Shown here piece by piece: positions 17,853 through 26,805 of a stretch of DNA of 64,000 nt. The DNA lies in contig NZ_CP109811.1 of NCBI RefSeq assembly GCF_014856545.2, positions 2,722,001 through 2,786,000 on the forward strand. The letters are read 5' to 3'. The notes under the pieces were generated by a model. That model did no database searches and had not been told where the DNA came from. It saw only the letters and a program-made list of their open reading frames with translations. Each line of letters starts with the position of its first letter. Position 1 is the first letter of the stretch. Origin of the DNA: Mesobacillus jeotgali. GTDB lineage: Bacteria > Bacillota > Bacilli > Bacillales > Cytobacillaceae. The position numbers were made by a program, and so were the translations under genes.

Positions 17853-19082
17853 TTAAGCCAATCCCACTGGTAAAAAGCATGAAAGATTGTTTGTAATTTC
17901 TCCTCCGACACGGTAACCGAGCGCGGATGGTTTTCCGTAAACAAGAAAGCTTCCGGTCAGTATATGACCCTGTTTCTTCCCTTTTTCTGAAAAATAAGTC
18001 GTTGAAGGCAGCTCGATATACTGCTGAAAAACGGATGGGACATCCTGGTAGTTCCTGTGTTCTTCTTCCATTATCAGGTTACCAGTTGAGCTGTAAATTT
18101 GTACTGTGTCTCCTTCTCTTCCGAAAATCGGCTTTTTGACATAAGATAATTGTCCTTTGCAAAATGGCTCCGCTTCCAAATATGTAGGCAGGAAATATTC
18201 CTCAATCCACTGATGCTCTTCGGCTGTGAAAAAGGGATCCTTATTTTCATGTAATCCCCATATGACTGCCTGTACAGCTTTATTCTGCAATAAGAAGGCA
18301 GATGGAGGGTTGATCATCGCCAATTTCTTTGTTTTTACTAGCTCAAGCAGCCATAAACCGATTTTATTACCCGAATTGTCTTCATCCATGATAAGGCTTT
18401 CTATCGGGAATGTCTGACGGTATAGGATGTCAATTTTGCGCCCTGTTTCATCAAAGATTCCAGTCTCCCGTATAATTTTTAGTTTATCTAGTGAAATGAA
18501 CCTCGAAGGCAGACCATATAAATCCTGCAAATATAAGACTGTATTTCGGTCTTCAATATTGTCTTCATGCGCGGTGAAAACCACATATGGCTCTGTCTCC
18601 TCCAGCCATTTGGCTGATGAAGCGACAGCAGACCTGACAGCTCTTGCTAGCTGATCTTCCATTCCCTCATTTGGGTTCCCAAGACCAAATTGAGCAGCAA
18701 CAGAACCATTTACATTAAATAATTCCTTAATGAATGTTGGAGTATCAGAATTTATCTCTATGCACTTGTATGTATTCTCAGTTTTAATCAGATCAAGCCT
18801 GGCAATTACGCTTTCAATCTTTAACGTCCTGAGCCTTATAAACTCGAGGGTTTCATCCGGATACCCAAGTTCCCTTAAGGTATCCGTGTTAACATTTCTA
18901 AGGAGTTCACTGACTTTGAAAAAAATTTTCCCGACCCTGCTAGTACAGATCCGGATTGCTTCAGCTTCCCGCCGATCAATGGTCGAAATATCATATAATG
19001 CATATTCCTCACCATACAAATCAGGCCAGAAATTCTTGATTCCACGATAAAAATGGTCTCTCTTTGTTTTGTAGTTTTCCAT
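17853..19082 (-). CDS. Glutathionylspermidine-synthase-like ATP-grasp enzyme
   Basis: About 409 aa from ATG 19082, six bases after AGGAGG. N-terminal pre-ATP-grasp domain with FWPDLYGEEYALYDI; ATP-grasp elements include KCIEINSDTPTFIKELF, FCKGQLSYVKKPIFGREGD and the C-terminal TGSFLVYGKPSALGYRVGGE. The family (E. coli Gss synthetase domain, YgiC, YjfC) ligates amines to peptides with ATP. No thiol partner domain is fused, so the substrate is open. It is coupled to a DUF350 protein and a K+ channel. Confidence 0.88.
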   Translation of the reverse strand: MENYKTKRDHFYRGIKNFWPDLYGEEYALYDISTIDRREAEAIRICTSRVGKIFFKVSELLRNVNTDTLRELGYPDETLEFIRLRTLKIESVIARLDLIKTENTYKCIEINSDTPTFIKELFNVNGSVAAQFGLGNPNEGMEDQLARAVRSAVASSAKWLEETEPYVVFTAHEDNIEDRNTVLYLQDLYGLPSRFISLDKLKIIRETGIFDETGRKIDILYRQTFPIESLIMDEDNSGNKIGLWLLELVKTKKLAMINPPSAFLLQNKAVQAVIWGLHENKDPFFTAEEHQWIEEYFLPTYLEAEPFCKGQLSYVKKPIFGREGDTVQIYSSTGNLIMEEEHRNYQDVPSVFQQYIELPSTTYFSEKGKKQGHILTGSFLVYGKPSALGYRVGGEITNNLSCFLPVGLA

Positions 19083-19092
19083 GGAATGCCTC

Positions 19093-19557
19093 CTATTCCA
19101 TGTCGTTTTCACCAATGGCTTTCACATACAGAACGTAAACTCCCCGATCTTCATCCACTTCGGTAGAGGTGACAGCCATCTGGCCAAAGCCAGGAATATC
19201 AACAATATCCTTTAATAAAAAACGGATTACATCAAGGTGAGTCCGGCAAGGAACAGTTGATAGCAACTTATAGTTCTCACTTTCTTTGTACCTGCGGAAT
19301 TCAACATGGATCCCCATTCCCCGATAACTTTTCTCATCAATGACATAATTGTTCCTGCCCCGGTCTTCAAGAACGAGAATTTCTTCATCCCCAACCATTT
19401 CATTGGATATCAGTTCATACTGGGTTCCTTTAATAATGAAATAAGTACAAAGCTGGCGGGCATAAAACTCATCGATCCCTACATTCGGAATCGTATATTC
19501 GTATAATGGTTCATAGTTGTCTTTTCCATCATGAATGAAGTAGGTTAGCTTTTCCAT
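19093..19557 (-). CDS. Uncharacterised protein of the ATP-grasp/DUF350/K+ channel operon
   Basis: 154 aa soluble acidic protein (opening MEKLTYFIHDGKDNYEPLYE, later TVPCRTHLDVIRFLLKDIVD). No membrane segment or signal peptide and no family recognised. It ends 10 bp before the start of the ATP-grasp gene and begins 15 bp after the DUF350 gene, so it is surely co-expressed with them. It could be a cytoplasmic subunit of the putative amidoligase. Confidence 0.75.
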   Translation of the reverse strand: MEKLTYFIHDGKDNYEPLYEYTIPNVGIDEFYARQLCTYFIIKGTQYELISNEMVGDEEILVLEDRGRNNYVIDEKSYRGMGIHVEFRRYKESENYKLLSTVPCRTHLDVIRFLLKDIVDIPGFGQMAVTSTEVDEDRGVYVLYVKAIGENDME

Positions 19558-19572
19558 GGACCCTTTCCCCTC

Positions 19573-19971
19573 CTAATAAGACAGACTTTTTGCGACAATC
19601 CAGCCTACTGCAAGGGAAAGTGTAAAGAGAATAACACCCACTGAACGGTTATCTTCTTCAATCGCTTTTTGGAGACTATATCTCACCGTGACAACCTCAG
19701 CGACAAAGAATACAATGATTTGCGTAAATATCCCAATGGAGCCCCAAATCGCCATATCGAGGAGGGATATCGAATATTCAGCAGCTGCACCAAGCACGAT
19801 AGCAAGTCCCAGCATTTTCCCTCCAAGTGAAAGAGCAGCTGTTATATTTCTTTTACCGATCAGTTCAAACTCCTTAATTTTCGGAGTAGCCAGCACGAAT
19901 AAGCCGACACCTGCAGTCAGCAAAAGCAATCCAAGTCCTAAATAAGCGGCAAAATTCAAATATAAATTCAT
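19573..19971 (-). CDS. DUF350 family membrane protein (YjfL-like)
   Basis: 132 aa with four hydrophobic segments (about 5-27, 45-67, 72-95, 110-130), arranged as two similar halves. This is the DUF350/YjfL layout. In enterobacteria yjfL neighbours yjfC, an ATP-grasp gene of the same family as the one here, so the linkage is conserved across phyla. Role unknown. Confidence 0.85.
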   Translation of the reverse strand: MNLYLNFAAYLGLGLLLLTAGVGLFVLATPKIKEFELIGKRNITAALSLGGKMLGLAIVLGAAAEYSISLLDMAIWGSIGIFTQIIVFFVAEVVTVRYSLQKAIEEDNRSVGVILFTLSLAVGWIVAKSLSY

Positions 19972-19986
19972 CTTTGTTTCTCTCCC

Positions 19987-20430
19987 TTAACCGCCAGTAG
20001 TGCTTCTTGACCCGCTGCCGAATCCTGAACTGCCCTTTGGCGAAGTATTTTTATAATTACTGTCCAGTCTTGCTCCTTTGAATGAGGAACTGTTCTTGTA
20101 CTTCATATAGTCATTGCTCTTATAAAGTAATGATCGGTTCGCAAAGAACATGCCAGCGAAAAAGTAATGTCCGAAATATGGAGAGTTGTTATCATCACAT
20201 TCCCAGACACCATCTTCATTGTCCCATTCCCAGTCTGAACAATCGGTCCCTTCTGGTACGGGAGGAATATCCTGGCCTTGTTCAGAATTCCAATCCTGCC
20301 CTTCACCGCCAGATACATCCGGTTCCCAATCCCGGTCCGGAATGGCCTGTGGGTTGTTATTGCAACCAGCGAGCCCCATCATCAAAGCCGTAGCAGATAT
20401 ACTTGCAATAACCTTTTTTGTTTTGCCCAT
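19987..20430 (-). CDS. Acidic lipoprotein with Gly/Ser-rich tail (DUF1190-like?)
   Basis: 147 aa. Lipobox GLAGC near residue 23. A Trp/Asp/Glu-rich middle (DWEPDVSGGEGQDWNSEQGQ, CSDWEWDNEDGVWECDD) is followed by a basic, Ser/Gly-rich end (GSSGFGSGSRSTTGG). That tail recalls YgiB/YjfM (DUF1190) proteins that accompany YgiC/YjfC ATP-grasp genes, but I cannot confirm the family. First gene of the five-gene operon, 15 bp before the DUF350 gene. Confidence 0.75.
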   Translation of the reverse strand: MGKTKKVIASISATALMMGLAGCNNNPQAIPDRDWEPDVSGGEGQDWNSEQGQDIPPVPEGTDCSDWEWDNEDGVWECDDNNSPYFGHYFFAGMFFANRSLLYKSNDYMKYKNSSSFKGARLDSNYKNTSPKGSSGFGSGSRSTTGG

Positions 20431-20640
20431 TTATTTCACCTCTTTCTTATTGACTTAAATACTTACGGAAGACCTGGGAAAAAGTTTCAATTTCCTTCTT
20501 ACTTTCCAGATAACAACCTTCCTTTTATTGTAACACTTTCCTCTCGCAGTGATGCTGAATTCTTATATTAGTAAGGCGCTTCCTCCCTCCGTTGTACTAT
20601 TAAGTGTAAATGATCTGGTTTCGTTTTTTTCTGTTAACAA

Positions 20641-20766
20641 TCAATCTTTTCCATAAAAAAATTCCTCAAAGTTAAATTCCTTTATTTCCGCGTTTCCTAA
20701 TGCGATTTTTGCTAAAATAATTTCTAATAGGCATAAACCTGTTAACATAATAATTCCTGCAAGCAT
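20641..20766 (-). CDS. Small 41 aa predicted membrane protein
   Basis: ATG at 20766 lies eight bases after AAAGGAG. The product has a hydrophobic helix (AGIIMLTGLCLLEIILA) and an acidic/aromatic tail (FNFEEFFYGKD). Divergent from the LacI-type gene. Not recognised; support is the RBS, the clean helix and the lack of a competing ORF. Confidence 0.6.
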   Translation of the reverse strand: MLAGIIMLTGLCLLEIILAKIALGNAEIKEFNFEEFFYGKD

Positions 20767-20809
20767 AATGACAACTCCTTTGTAATATGTTTGCATCTAC
20801 AATAATTTG

Positions 20810-20823
20810 TGGAACGCGTTTCA
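20810..20823 (+). promoter_or_regulatory. LacI-family operator
   Basis: Near-perfect 14 bp palindrome TGGAACGCGTTTCA with a central CG, the hallmark of LacI/GalR operators. It lies 31 bp before the start of the LacI-type gene and about 45 bp upstream of the divergent small ORF, so it could autoregulate both. Confidence 0.72.
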
Positions 20824-20853
20824 GGTCAAGAATAATCTTTGCGAGGTTTTTAA

Positions 20854-21828
20854 ATGGCTAATATCAGAGAAATTGCCCGACTGGCAGGAGTGTCGGTATC
20901 CACTGTTTCACGCGTGCTGAATAACCATCCATATGTTAGTCCAGATAAACGGGAAGCAGTTTTGAAAACCATAAGAGAACTGAATTACAGTCCAAATATT
21001 AATGCTGTCCATCTATCCCGAGGAAAGACAAATATGGTTGGAGTCGTACTGCCAACGATCAATCACCCATATTTTTCTGAACTCCTGGAAGGTATCGCTG
21101 AAGAAGCGATTAAGCATAATATCCAGCTGGTTATCTTCCAGACAGGCTATAACCTGGAAAAGGAATTTGAAGCATTAGAGCAACTTCGAGGCCACCTTAT
21201 TGATGGAGTTATTATTGCCTCACGCGCTATTCCGTTCGACTCACTTTTATAGTATAAAGATGCCGGACCGATTGTGTTATGTGAGGATTCTGATCAAGAC
21301 GAGTTTCCTTCGATTTCAATCCAGCATGTTGATGCATTCAACCTTGGGTTGGAATATTTACTTTCCAATGGTCATGAGAGGATCGCCATCTGTCTTGGAA
21401 GACTTGAAGGAACAAATAGCAAGAAGCGACAGAAGGCATATGAGGAAAAGATGAAGATGATTGGCCAGAAAGTTCATAGAGAATGGATTAATGGTAAGTG
21501 TTTACTTATTCAGGATGGAAAAAAAGTGGTGTACCGATTTTTAGAAATGAGAGAAAAGCCAACTGCCTTTCTAGTCGGTAATGATCAAGTTGCAGCTGGA
21601 ATTATCACGGAAGCCATGAAACAAGGTCTTGATGTACCTGAGGATGTAGCCGTATTGAGCTTTGATAATCACCCAATATCTGAAATTTTGGGAATCACGA
21701 CAATCGACATACCCACTAAACAATTAGGTACAACTGCCTTTAATGCATTTATCAAGCGATCTGGTAATGATAAATATGCCAAAAAGGTTACCCTGCCATT
21801 TAGATTAATTCAGCGACAATCAGTTTAA
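20854..21828 (+). pseudogene. LacI-family regulator interrupted by in-frame TAG
   Basis: A 325-codon frame, broken only by TAG at 21250-21252. N-terminal HTH (ANIREIARLAGVSVSTVSRV) and hinge, then a periplasmic-binding-like domain (VGVVLPTINHPYFSELLEGI); after the stop it resumes with YKDAGPIVLCED and runs to the normal C-terminus (LSFDNHPISEILGITTIDIP). CAG to TAG would explain it. If real, only a 132 aa fragment with the DNA-binding domain is made. Intact reading frames on both sides argue for a very recent event or a base-call error. Confidence 0.88.
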
Positions 21829-21830
21829 AA

Positions 21831-21868
21831 CCAAAAAACAAACCTGCCAATTTTGGCAGGTTTGTTGT
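21831..21868. terminator. Bidirectional terminator
   Basis: 14 bp perfect stem AACAAACCTGCCAA/TTGGCAGGTTTGTT between convergent LacI-type and MEDS genes. Confidence 0.92.
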
Positions 21869-22443
21869 TATTGTATTCTGGTTTTACGATCGATCAGCTT
21901 AATAGTATCATCTGTCATGTAATAATCGTGGGAATCCATTAAAATGGCTTTTAATGAGTCTGGGACCCTATTGGAATCATAACCGCAAACGGAGATTAAA
22001 TTTGTGGATTTAATCATTGCATCTGCTTCTTTTTCGTAATCCCCCAGATCCTTGAAGATTTGTTCCTGGTCTCTCCATTCCACATGAGCCCATGTCTGTA
22101 CCGGAATATTTTTTTCCAAAAAAGGCGCAATCATATTGTCTAAATAACTTAAAATCGTTTCCTTATTAAAGTTGCCACGATAGCAATAGAAGTCATAATT
22201 ATTAATGGTGTGGATCATTTCCTGTTGTTGCTCGTTAAATTCAACATTAATTCTATTCTGCAGTTCAGGCATAATCCTGTCATTTTCTATGATCATGATA
22301 TGGTTGCCCAGACCGATAGCCGCTGCAGTATAGATTATCAGATTTTCAATATATTTCTCTTCATTTTCAAAAGCATAAAAAATATGTGCTCCATTTCCAT
22401 TTACTTTTACAGTCGAGATCAGGTCCTCGAAATTTTTGTGCAT
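21868..22443 (-). CDS. MEDS-domain sensory protein
   Basis: 191 aa. Opens with GAHIFYAFENEEKYIENLII and contains YRGNFNKETILSYLDNMIAP and a closing IKSTNLISVCGYDSNRVPDS; these fit the MEDS (DcmR-type sensory) domain, a RecA-like fold thought to bind ligands. It stands alone without an output domain. Convergent with the LacI-type gene and sharing its terminator. Confidence 0.78.
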   Translation of the reverse strand: MHKNFEDLISTVKVNGNGAHIFYAFENEEKYIENLIIYTAAAIGLGNHIMIIENDRIMPELQNRINVEFNEQQQEMIHTINNYDFYCYRGNFNKETILSYLDNMIAPFLEKNIPVQTWAHVEWRDQEQIFKDLGDYEKEADAMIKSTNLISVCGYDSNRVPDSLKAILMDSHDYYMTDDTIKLIDRKTRIQ

Positions 22444-22661
22444 TGTATCAGTCTCCTCCTGAATTCAAGGGAAACAAACAATGAATTCGTATATTCAAAA
22501 TATACCCTTTATATTAACATATTTCTTGCCATTAAATTAAACTTGTTTATGATTCAATCTAGTCCAGTTATACAAACGGATTTAAAATCCAATTTTTTTA
22601 CAAAGACTATGGTTCGGGTTCAGATTTCAAGTTGTGAATGCATGTTCACGAAAAGTGCCTA

Positions 22662-22695
22662 CAAAAAACTCACCGAGCGTTTAATGTACGGTGAG
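22662..22695 (-). terminator. Terminator of the flavin oxidoreductase gene
   Basis: 7 bp stem CTCACCG/CGGTGAG with a 13 nt loop followed by T6 on the minus strand, just after the gene's stop. Confidence 0.75.
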
Positions 22696-22704
22696 TGAAC
22701 TTAG

Positions 22705-23703
22705 TTAGTCCATAACAAAAGTCTTGAGTTTACTGGCTTTAGTGTTCAAATCACTTAAAGCTTCTCTGTATTCAATTTCTAACTGGCTAATAATTTCCGC
22801 TGCTGACTGGATTTTCTCAATAGCGCCAACTCCCTGCCCTGCTGACCAAATGTCTTTCCAGGCTTTAGCGTTTGTCTCTCTTTGCATCGTATCAAAATTA
22901 ACAGTATCCTTTTTCTTGAGAGTTTCTGGATCAAGTCCTGCCCTAACAATACTTGGCTTCAGCATATTCGCTTTGACTCCTGAGAAAGCATCGGTGAGAA
23001 TAAGGTCCTCTTGTGTTGCATCGACCACCATCTGCCTATATTCATCATTCGCCATACTCTCTTGTGCCACAATGAATCTTGTCCCCATATAAGCTAGGTC
23101 TGCTCCTGCTGCCTGGGCAGCAAGTACTGCTCTTCCAGTGGTGATTGAGCCTGCAAGAACAATAATCCCATCCCAGAAAGTTCGTACAGAATCCACAAAT
23201 GCGAAGCTATTCAGTTCCCCAGCATGGCCACCTGCACCATTCGCGACCAAAATCAGCCCGTCAACTCCTGTCTCCGCAGCTTTTTTTGCGAACTTCACAT
23301 CACTGACATCAGAGAAAACAAGGCCTCCATATTCATGGACAATGTCTACCACTTTCTTAGGACTGCCAAGTGACGTGATGACCAATTGAGGTTTATGCTT
23401 TTTAATCAAATCAAGCTCTTCTTCAAGCCTGCTGTATGTACTATGTACCACCATATTCATAGCCCAGGGTGCCACTTTCCGTTCTGGCTCTTGTTTTTTT
23501 GCTTCTGCTAAATCGGCATTTAATCTACCCATCCATTCGTCAAGAACTTCAATTGGTCTGGCATTCGGAGCTGGAAATGACCCAATTACTCCATTTCTGC
23601 AGCAGGAACTTACCAAATCAGGACCTGAAACAAGAAACATCGGGGCAGCTATTGCAGGAACAGAGAGTTGGTCCCACCAGTTTTCCGGAATAACTTTACT
23701 CAT
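22705..23703 (-). CDS. Nitronate monooxygenase / nitropropane dioxygenase-like FMN oxidoreductase
   Basis: 332 aa TIM-barrel flavoprotein. Family signatures are PAIAAPMFLVSGPDLVSSCC at the N-terminus, DGLILVANGAGGHAGE, the phosphate-binding VLAGSITTGRAVLAAQAAGA and LAYMGTRFIVAQES. These enzymes oxidise alkyl nitronates, while some homologues (FabK) reduce enoyl-ACP. The absence of fab neighbours favours nitronate monooxygenase. Confidence 0.9.
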   Translation of the reverse strand: MSKVIPENWWDQLSVPAIAAPMFLVSGPDLVSSCCRNGVIGSFPAPNARPIEVLDEWMGRLNADLAEAKKQEPERKVAPWAMNMVVHSTYSRLEEELDLIKKHKPQLVITSLGSPKKVVDIVHEYGGLVFSDVSDVKFAKKAAETGVDGLILVANGAGGHAGELNSFAFVDSVRTFWDGIIVLAGSITTGRAVLAAQAAGADLAYMGTRFIVAQESMANDEYRQMVVDATQEDLILTDAFSGVKANMLKPSIVRAGLDPETLKKKDTVNFDTMQRETNAKAWKDIWSAGQGVGAIEKIQSAAEIISQLEIEYREALSDLNTKASKLKTFVMD

Positions 23704-23887
23704 CGTATCATCCCTTCTACATTTCTAAATTTTCTGAATATCTATATCATAGTTTAACTTTCAGCTTTTTTCAATCTTGATGAAGATTTATTATTTTACA
23801 AAAAGACTTTTTTCTCGAAGGGATTGTTTCTTTTCGTACACGTACAAACTATTTGAGGAAGCAGTAAAGTTAATGAGAAGAGCTTAA

Positions 23888-23917
23888 AAAAGAATCCTGC
23901 ATCAATGCGAAGGATCC
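23888..23917 (-). terminator. Probable terminator of small membrane protein gene
   Basis: 8 bp stem (AGAATCCT with AGGATCCT, one mismatch) followed on the minus strand by T6; it overlaps the last codons of the small gene upstream. Confidence 0.6.
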
Positions 23918-24087
23918 TTGCGATATTTCTGCTGGATTTTTTTTAGGCTATTCAGAGTACGGACAAATATCGTATTATTCCTTTCTTTCGGGTTCTTTAA
24001 ATACCTGCGCCAAATAAATTGGCTTCCTTCTTCTATCAGCAGCAAAACAACGATTGGCAGCAGTAAGAGCCAAAGCCAGTTCCACAT
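23902..24087 (-). CDS. Small 61 aa single-pass membrane protein
   Basis: N-terminal hydrophobic helix (WNWLWLLLLPIVVLLLI) followed by a strongly basic tail (WRRYLKNPKERNN, QQKYRKDPSH), giving a positive-inside topology. AAGGAG precedes the ATG at suitable spacing. Not recognised. Confidence 0.65.
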   Translation of the reverse strand: MWNWLWLLLLPIVVLLLIEEGSQFIWRRYLKNPKERNNTIFVRTLNSLKKIQQKYRKDPSH

Positions 24088-24277
24088 ATTTCAGGCTCCT
24101 TTCAAATGGATACAATATCCTATTCAATTCTTTACCTTAAAATGTGCAAATCCTAAACATTAACTGGTTTTAGTTTGAGTCATGGTATTACCTTCAAATG
24201 CATCATTCCTTCCACTGCTTCTATTCTTATAATATATTCAGCAGAAGGATTTGCTTGTCTGCTTTGTGCACCCCTTT

Positions 24278-24853
24278 TTATTTTTTTTCTCTTTTTTCTA
24301 GCCTTTCAGAAATATCTTCACGGTGAATGTATATTATGATCATCACAAGAACACTTGTAATAAGAATGACGAGAGGCTGAATTCCAAGAAAATAAAAACA
24401 AAGAGGTATTAAAACAAAGGAGCCGAGTCCTGCAAATGTAAAACTTTTTAAAAAGGGATAAAGCAAAAGAAAACCCGAAATAATGACCAAGGCTGTTAAC
24501 GGTTCGAACGCGAGCATGCCTCCTATAAATGTTGAGATCCCCATTCCACCTTTAAATTTTAAAGTAATTGGCTTAACATGGCCCAGTATCGCGAATCCCA
24601 GTCCAGTTAGGATGAATTCAGGCGGCAGTTTTAAATATTCACCAAGAAGGATTACAATTGCCCCTTTTAGCGCATCACCAAGAAAAGTCAAAACAAATGA
24701 TACCTTTCCATGTACCCGGCCTGCGTTCCTAGCCCCAACGTTGCCGCTGCCCTCAACTCTTATATCCTTTCTCCCAAGGAACCTAACAACGAAATAGCCG
24801 GCCATCAAGCTGCCAACAAGATATGAAAATAAAAAATAATTAAAAATAATCAT
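24278..24853 (-). CDS. plsY: Glycerol-3-phosphate acyltransferase PlsY
   Basis: 191 aa with about five membrane segments. The three PlsY motifs are visible: VEGSGNVGARNAGRVHG, the GHVKPITLKFKGGMGIST loop that binds acyl-phosphate and glycerol-3-phosphate, and a final E/R-containing segment. It makes lysophosphatidate from acyl-phosphate in the membrane. As this gene is isolated it may be a second copy besides the usual yneS-type gene. Confidence 0.9.
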   Translation of the reverse strand: MIIFNYFLFSYLVGSLMAGYFVVRFLGRKDIRVEGSGNVGARNAGRVHGKVSFVLTFLGDALKGAIVILLGEYLKLPPEFILTGLGFAILGHVKPITLKFKGGMGISTFIGGMLAFEPLTALVIISGFLLLYPFLKSFTFAGLGSFVLIPLCFYFLGIQPLVILITSVLVMIIIYIHREDISERLEKREKK

Positions 24854-24930
24854 GGCAACACAACCTGTCCAAATAATATTAGTAAAGTTTATTCGGTTAA
24901 AAGCCTTTAAATTCCTTCAACTAAAAATCC

Positions 24931-24957
24931 AAAAAAACCCGGCCTTAGTTGACCGGG
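24931..24957 (-). terminator. Terminator of MFS gene
   Basis: CCCGG/CCGGG stem with a 10 nt loop, followed by T7 on the minus strand. Confidence 0.8.
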
Positions 24958-24979
24958 AATGATTTCTATCCTTGTTTTC

Positions 24980-26233
24980 CTATTTAGTTGCCTGGTCAAA
25001 CAGAGGGCGGCCCACTTCCCTATCATTTTTCATATAGAAATAGAATAGTATAAATACGGCGCCTGATACCAAACGTAAAGCTGCTGCTAGATTCATGGCC
25101 GTATCAATTGAACTTAATTGGAGCAGGTAAACCCCAACCTGCGGTGCGATAAAACCAATTATCGCTAACAAGATATTGTATTGTGCGATAAAACTGCCCC
25201 GATTCTCCTCCTTCGTCACTTCTAGCAGCTGATTAAATAACAAAAGCACTGTTCCCGAAACAAACAGACCAGAAGTAAAATTGACAAAGGTCAGGTAATA
25301 CATATTTGTTGAGAGTATCGTAAGGAATGGTGCCGATGCCATTCCTATGGCTGTAAACGCCAGCATTTTAGCATTGCTGTGCTTGTCAGCCATCCTTCCC
25401 CACCACTTAAAGCTGATAATCTGGCCAACTTGATTCGCCACAGTTATGATGCTAATCCAGAACCCAGTCATATGAGCGACTTTGATGTTGTAAATATTAA
25501 ACAAAGGCCAGGCCAGCTGCCAGGCAAAATTAAAGAACAAACCGCAGATCAGAAAATAAATGAATGGTTTATGTGTATATGCATCCCAGCCAAAATTAAA
25601 ACGTTTCTTGTCTCTAACGATTTCTTTCTTCTGTTCTATATGTCTATTTAAATATACAACTTCAATAATCCCAAAGAGAAATGCGATAATAAAGAGAATT
25701 TGATATGGCAGCGGATCCGACTTATCAAACCATTGCAGCCCTACTCCAATCAACAATGTCGTAAACATGCCAGCAATGGTCAGTATCCTGTTCCTCTCAC
25801 TAAAAAAACTGCTTCTGCGGCTGTCTGAAATAAGGTCTCCGATAAATGACTGCCAGCTGAGCATTGCGAAGGAACCGGGGAGATTCATAAGGCCGATCAG
25901 TAATACAAATGTCCAGGCCCTGTATTCTTCCGGCAGGTAAATGACCAAAAACATTCCTGGCAAAAATAAACGAGTAAACATAATCGAGGTACCAGTAAAT
26001 CTCTTTTTTTCTTTCAGCCTGCCCATGATCACGGTACCAAGAATCATAGCGAACATGCCAACTATTTGAGGCAGAGAACTGATTAAGCCAACTTGATAAT
26101 TCGTAGCACCAAGGACACTAATTGCAAATAATGCAAAGTAGTTATTGCTCATACTTGTGACAATTGTTGAAGCGACACCATTTATAATGCTATTCTTTTC
26201 ATTCCTCTTCGTTATTTGTGAAGGACTTTCCAT
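24980..26233 (-). CDS. MFS transporter
   Basis: About 417 aa from ATG 26233, which follows AAGAGGA; ATG 26260 is in frame but lacks an RBS. Twelve hydrophobic segments; the loop MGRLKEKKRFTGTSIMF after the second segment is the MFS A-motif region. The opening segment (INGVASTIVTSMSNNYFALF) resembles uncharacterised Bacillus MFS proteins. Substrate unknown. Confidence 0.87.
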   Translation of the reverse strand: MESPSQITKRNEKNSIINGVASTIVTSMSNNYFALFAISVLGATNYQVGLISSLPQIVGMFAMILGTVIMGRLKEKKRFTGTSIMFTRLFLPGMFLVIYLPEEYRAWTFVLLIGLMNLPGSFAMLSWQSFIGDLISDSRRSSFFSERNRILTIAGMFTTLLIGVGLQWFDKSDPLPYQILFIIAFLFGIIEVVYLNRHIEQKKEIVRDKKRFNFGWDAYTHKPFIYFLICGLFFNFAWQLAWPLFNIYNIKVAHMTGFWISIITVANQVGQIISFKWWGRMADKHSNAKMLAFTAIGMASAPFLTILSTNMYYLTFVNFTSGLFVSGTVLLLFNQLLEVTKEENRGSFIAQYNILLAIIGFIAPQVGVYLLQLSSIDTAMNLAAALRLVSGAVFILFYFYMKNDREVGRPLFDQATK

Positions 26234-26412
26234 ACATTCCTCTTCTTTCGAATCATTCAAATTATTTTGGATATCGAAATATCCACCTAATTTTACTCCT
26301 TCTGGTTTTTCCTGACAATAAGTTTTTTATTTACAAAATAAACAAAGAATCTTCTGTAAATTCATGTTTGCTTTCTAGTCATCTTTTGATTTGTTCACTC
26401 TGATTTTTACCC

Positions 26413-26438
26413 AAAAAAAAAGGAGCACATGGCTCCTT
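26413..26438 (-). terminator. Terminator of 77 aa protein gene
   Basis: 7 bp stem AAGGAGC/GCTCCTT with a short loop followed by T8 on the minus strand. Confidence 0.85.
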
Positions 26439-26447
26439 CGCACTCCA

Positions 26448-26681
26448 TTACACATTCTTTAGAACTAAGTTCAATCTATTGTTCCGTTCGCTTCTTTCTT
26501 CCTCTGTCGCAAGGTCATACTTCTTAAGCAAATGAAATACCTCATTCAAGATGTCCTGGGTATGTTCTTCCTGAAAAAATTGGTCGAACAATGGCTGCAT
26601 GTCCTTTGGCAGGAACTCCTTCTGCGATTGGTATTTCTCCTGGACATCCGTTTTGCTGTGGTCAATTTTGCATTCTCCCAT
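26448..26681 (-). CDS. Small uncharacterised cytosolic protein, 77 aa
   Basis: Charged helical protein (KEFLPKDMQPLFDQFFQEEH, then LNEVFHLLKKYDLATEEERS). No membrane segment. AGGAGGGATC ribosome site, own terminator. Not recognised. Confidence 0.72.
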   Translation of the reverse strand: MGECKIDHSKTDVQEKYQSQKEFLPKDMQPLFDQFFQEEHTQDILNEVFHLLKKYDLATEEERSERNNRLNLVLKNV

Positions 26682-26805
26682 AAATGATCCCTCCTAGTTT
26701 AGATACCATTAGAATACCAGACTCTCTCCGTTTTACCCAAAACTTTATTTCTGATTCTCTTCTATCTTATGGATAGTTTTATGGCCAAGAATTCAAGGTC
26801 TTTTG

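Noticed and set aside
20082..20571. ORFs opposite and within the acidic lipoprotein gene
   Set aside because: Low-complexity composition of the lipoprotein opens other frames; none has RBS or domain support.
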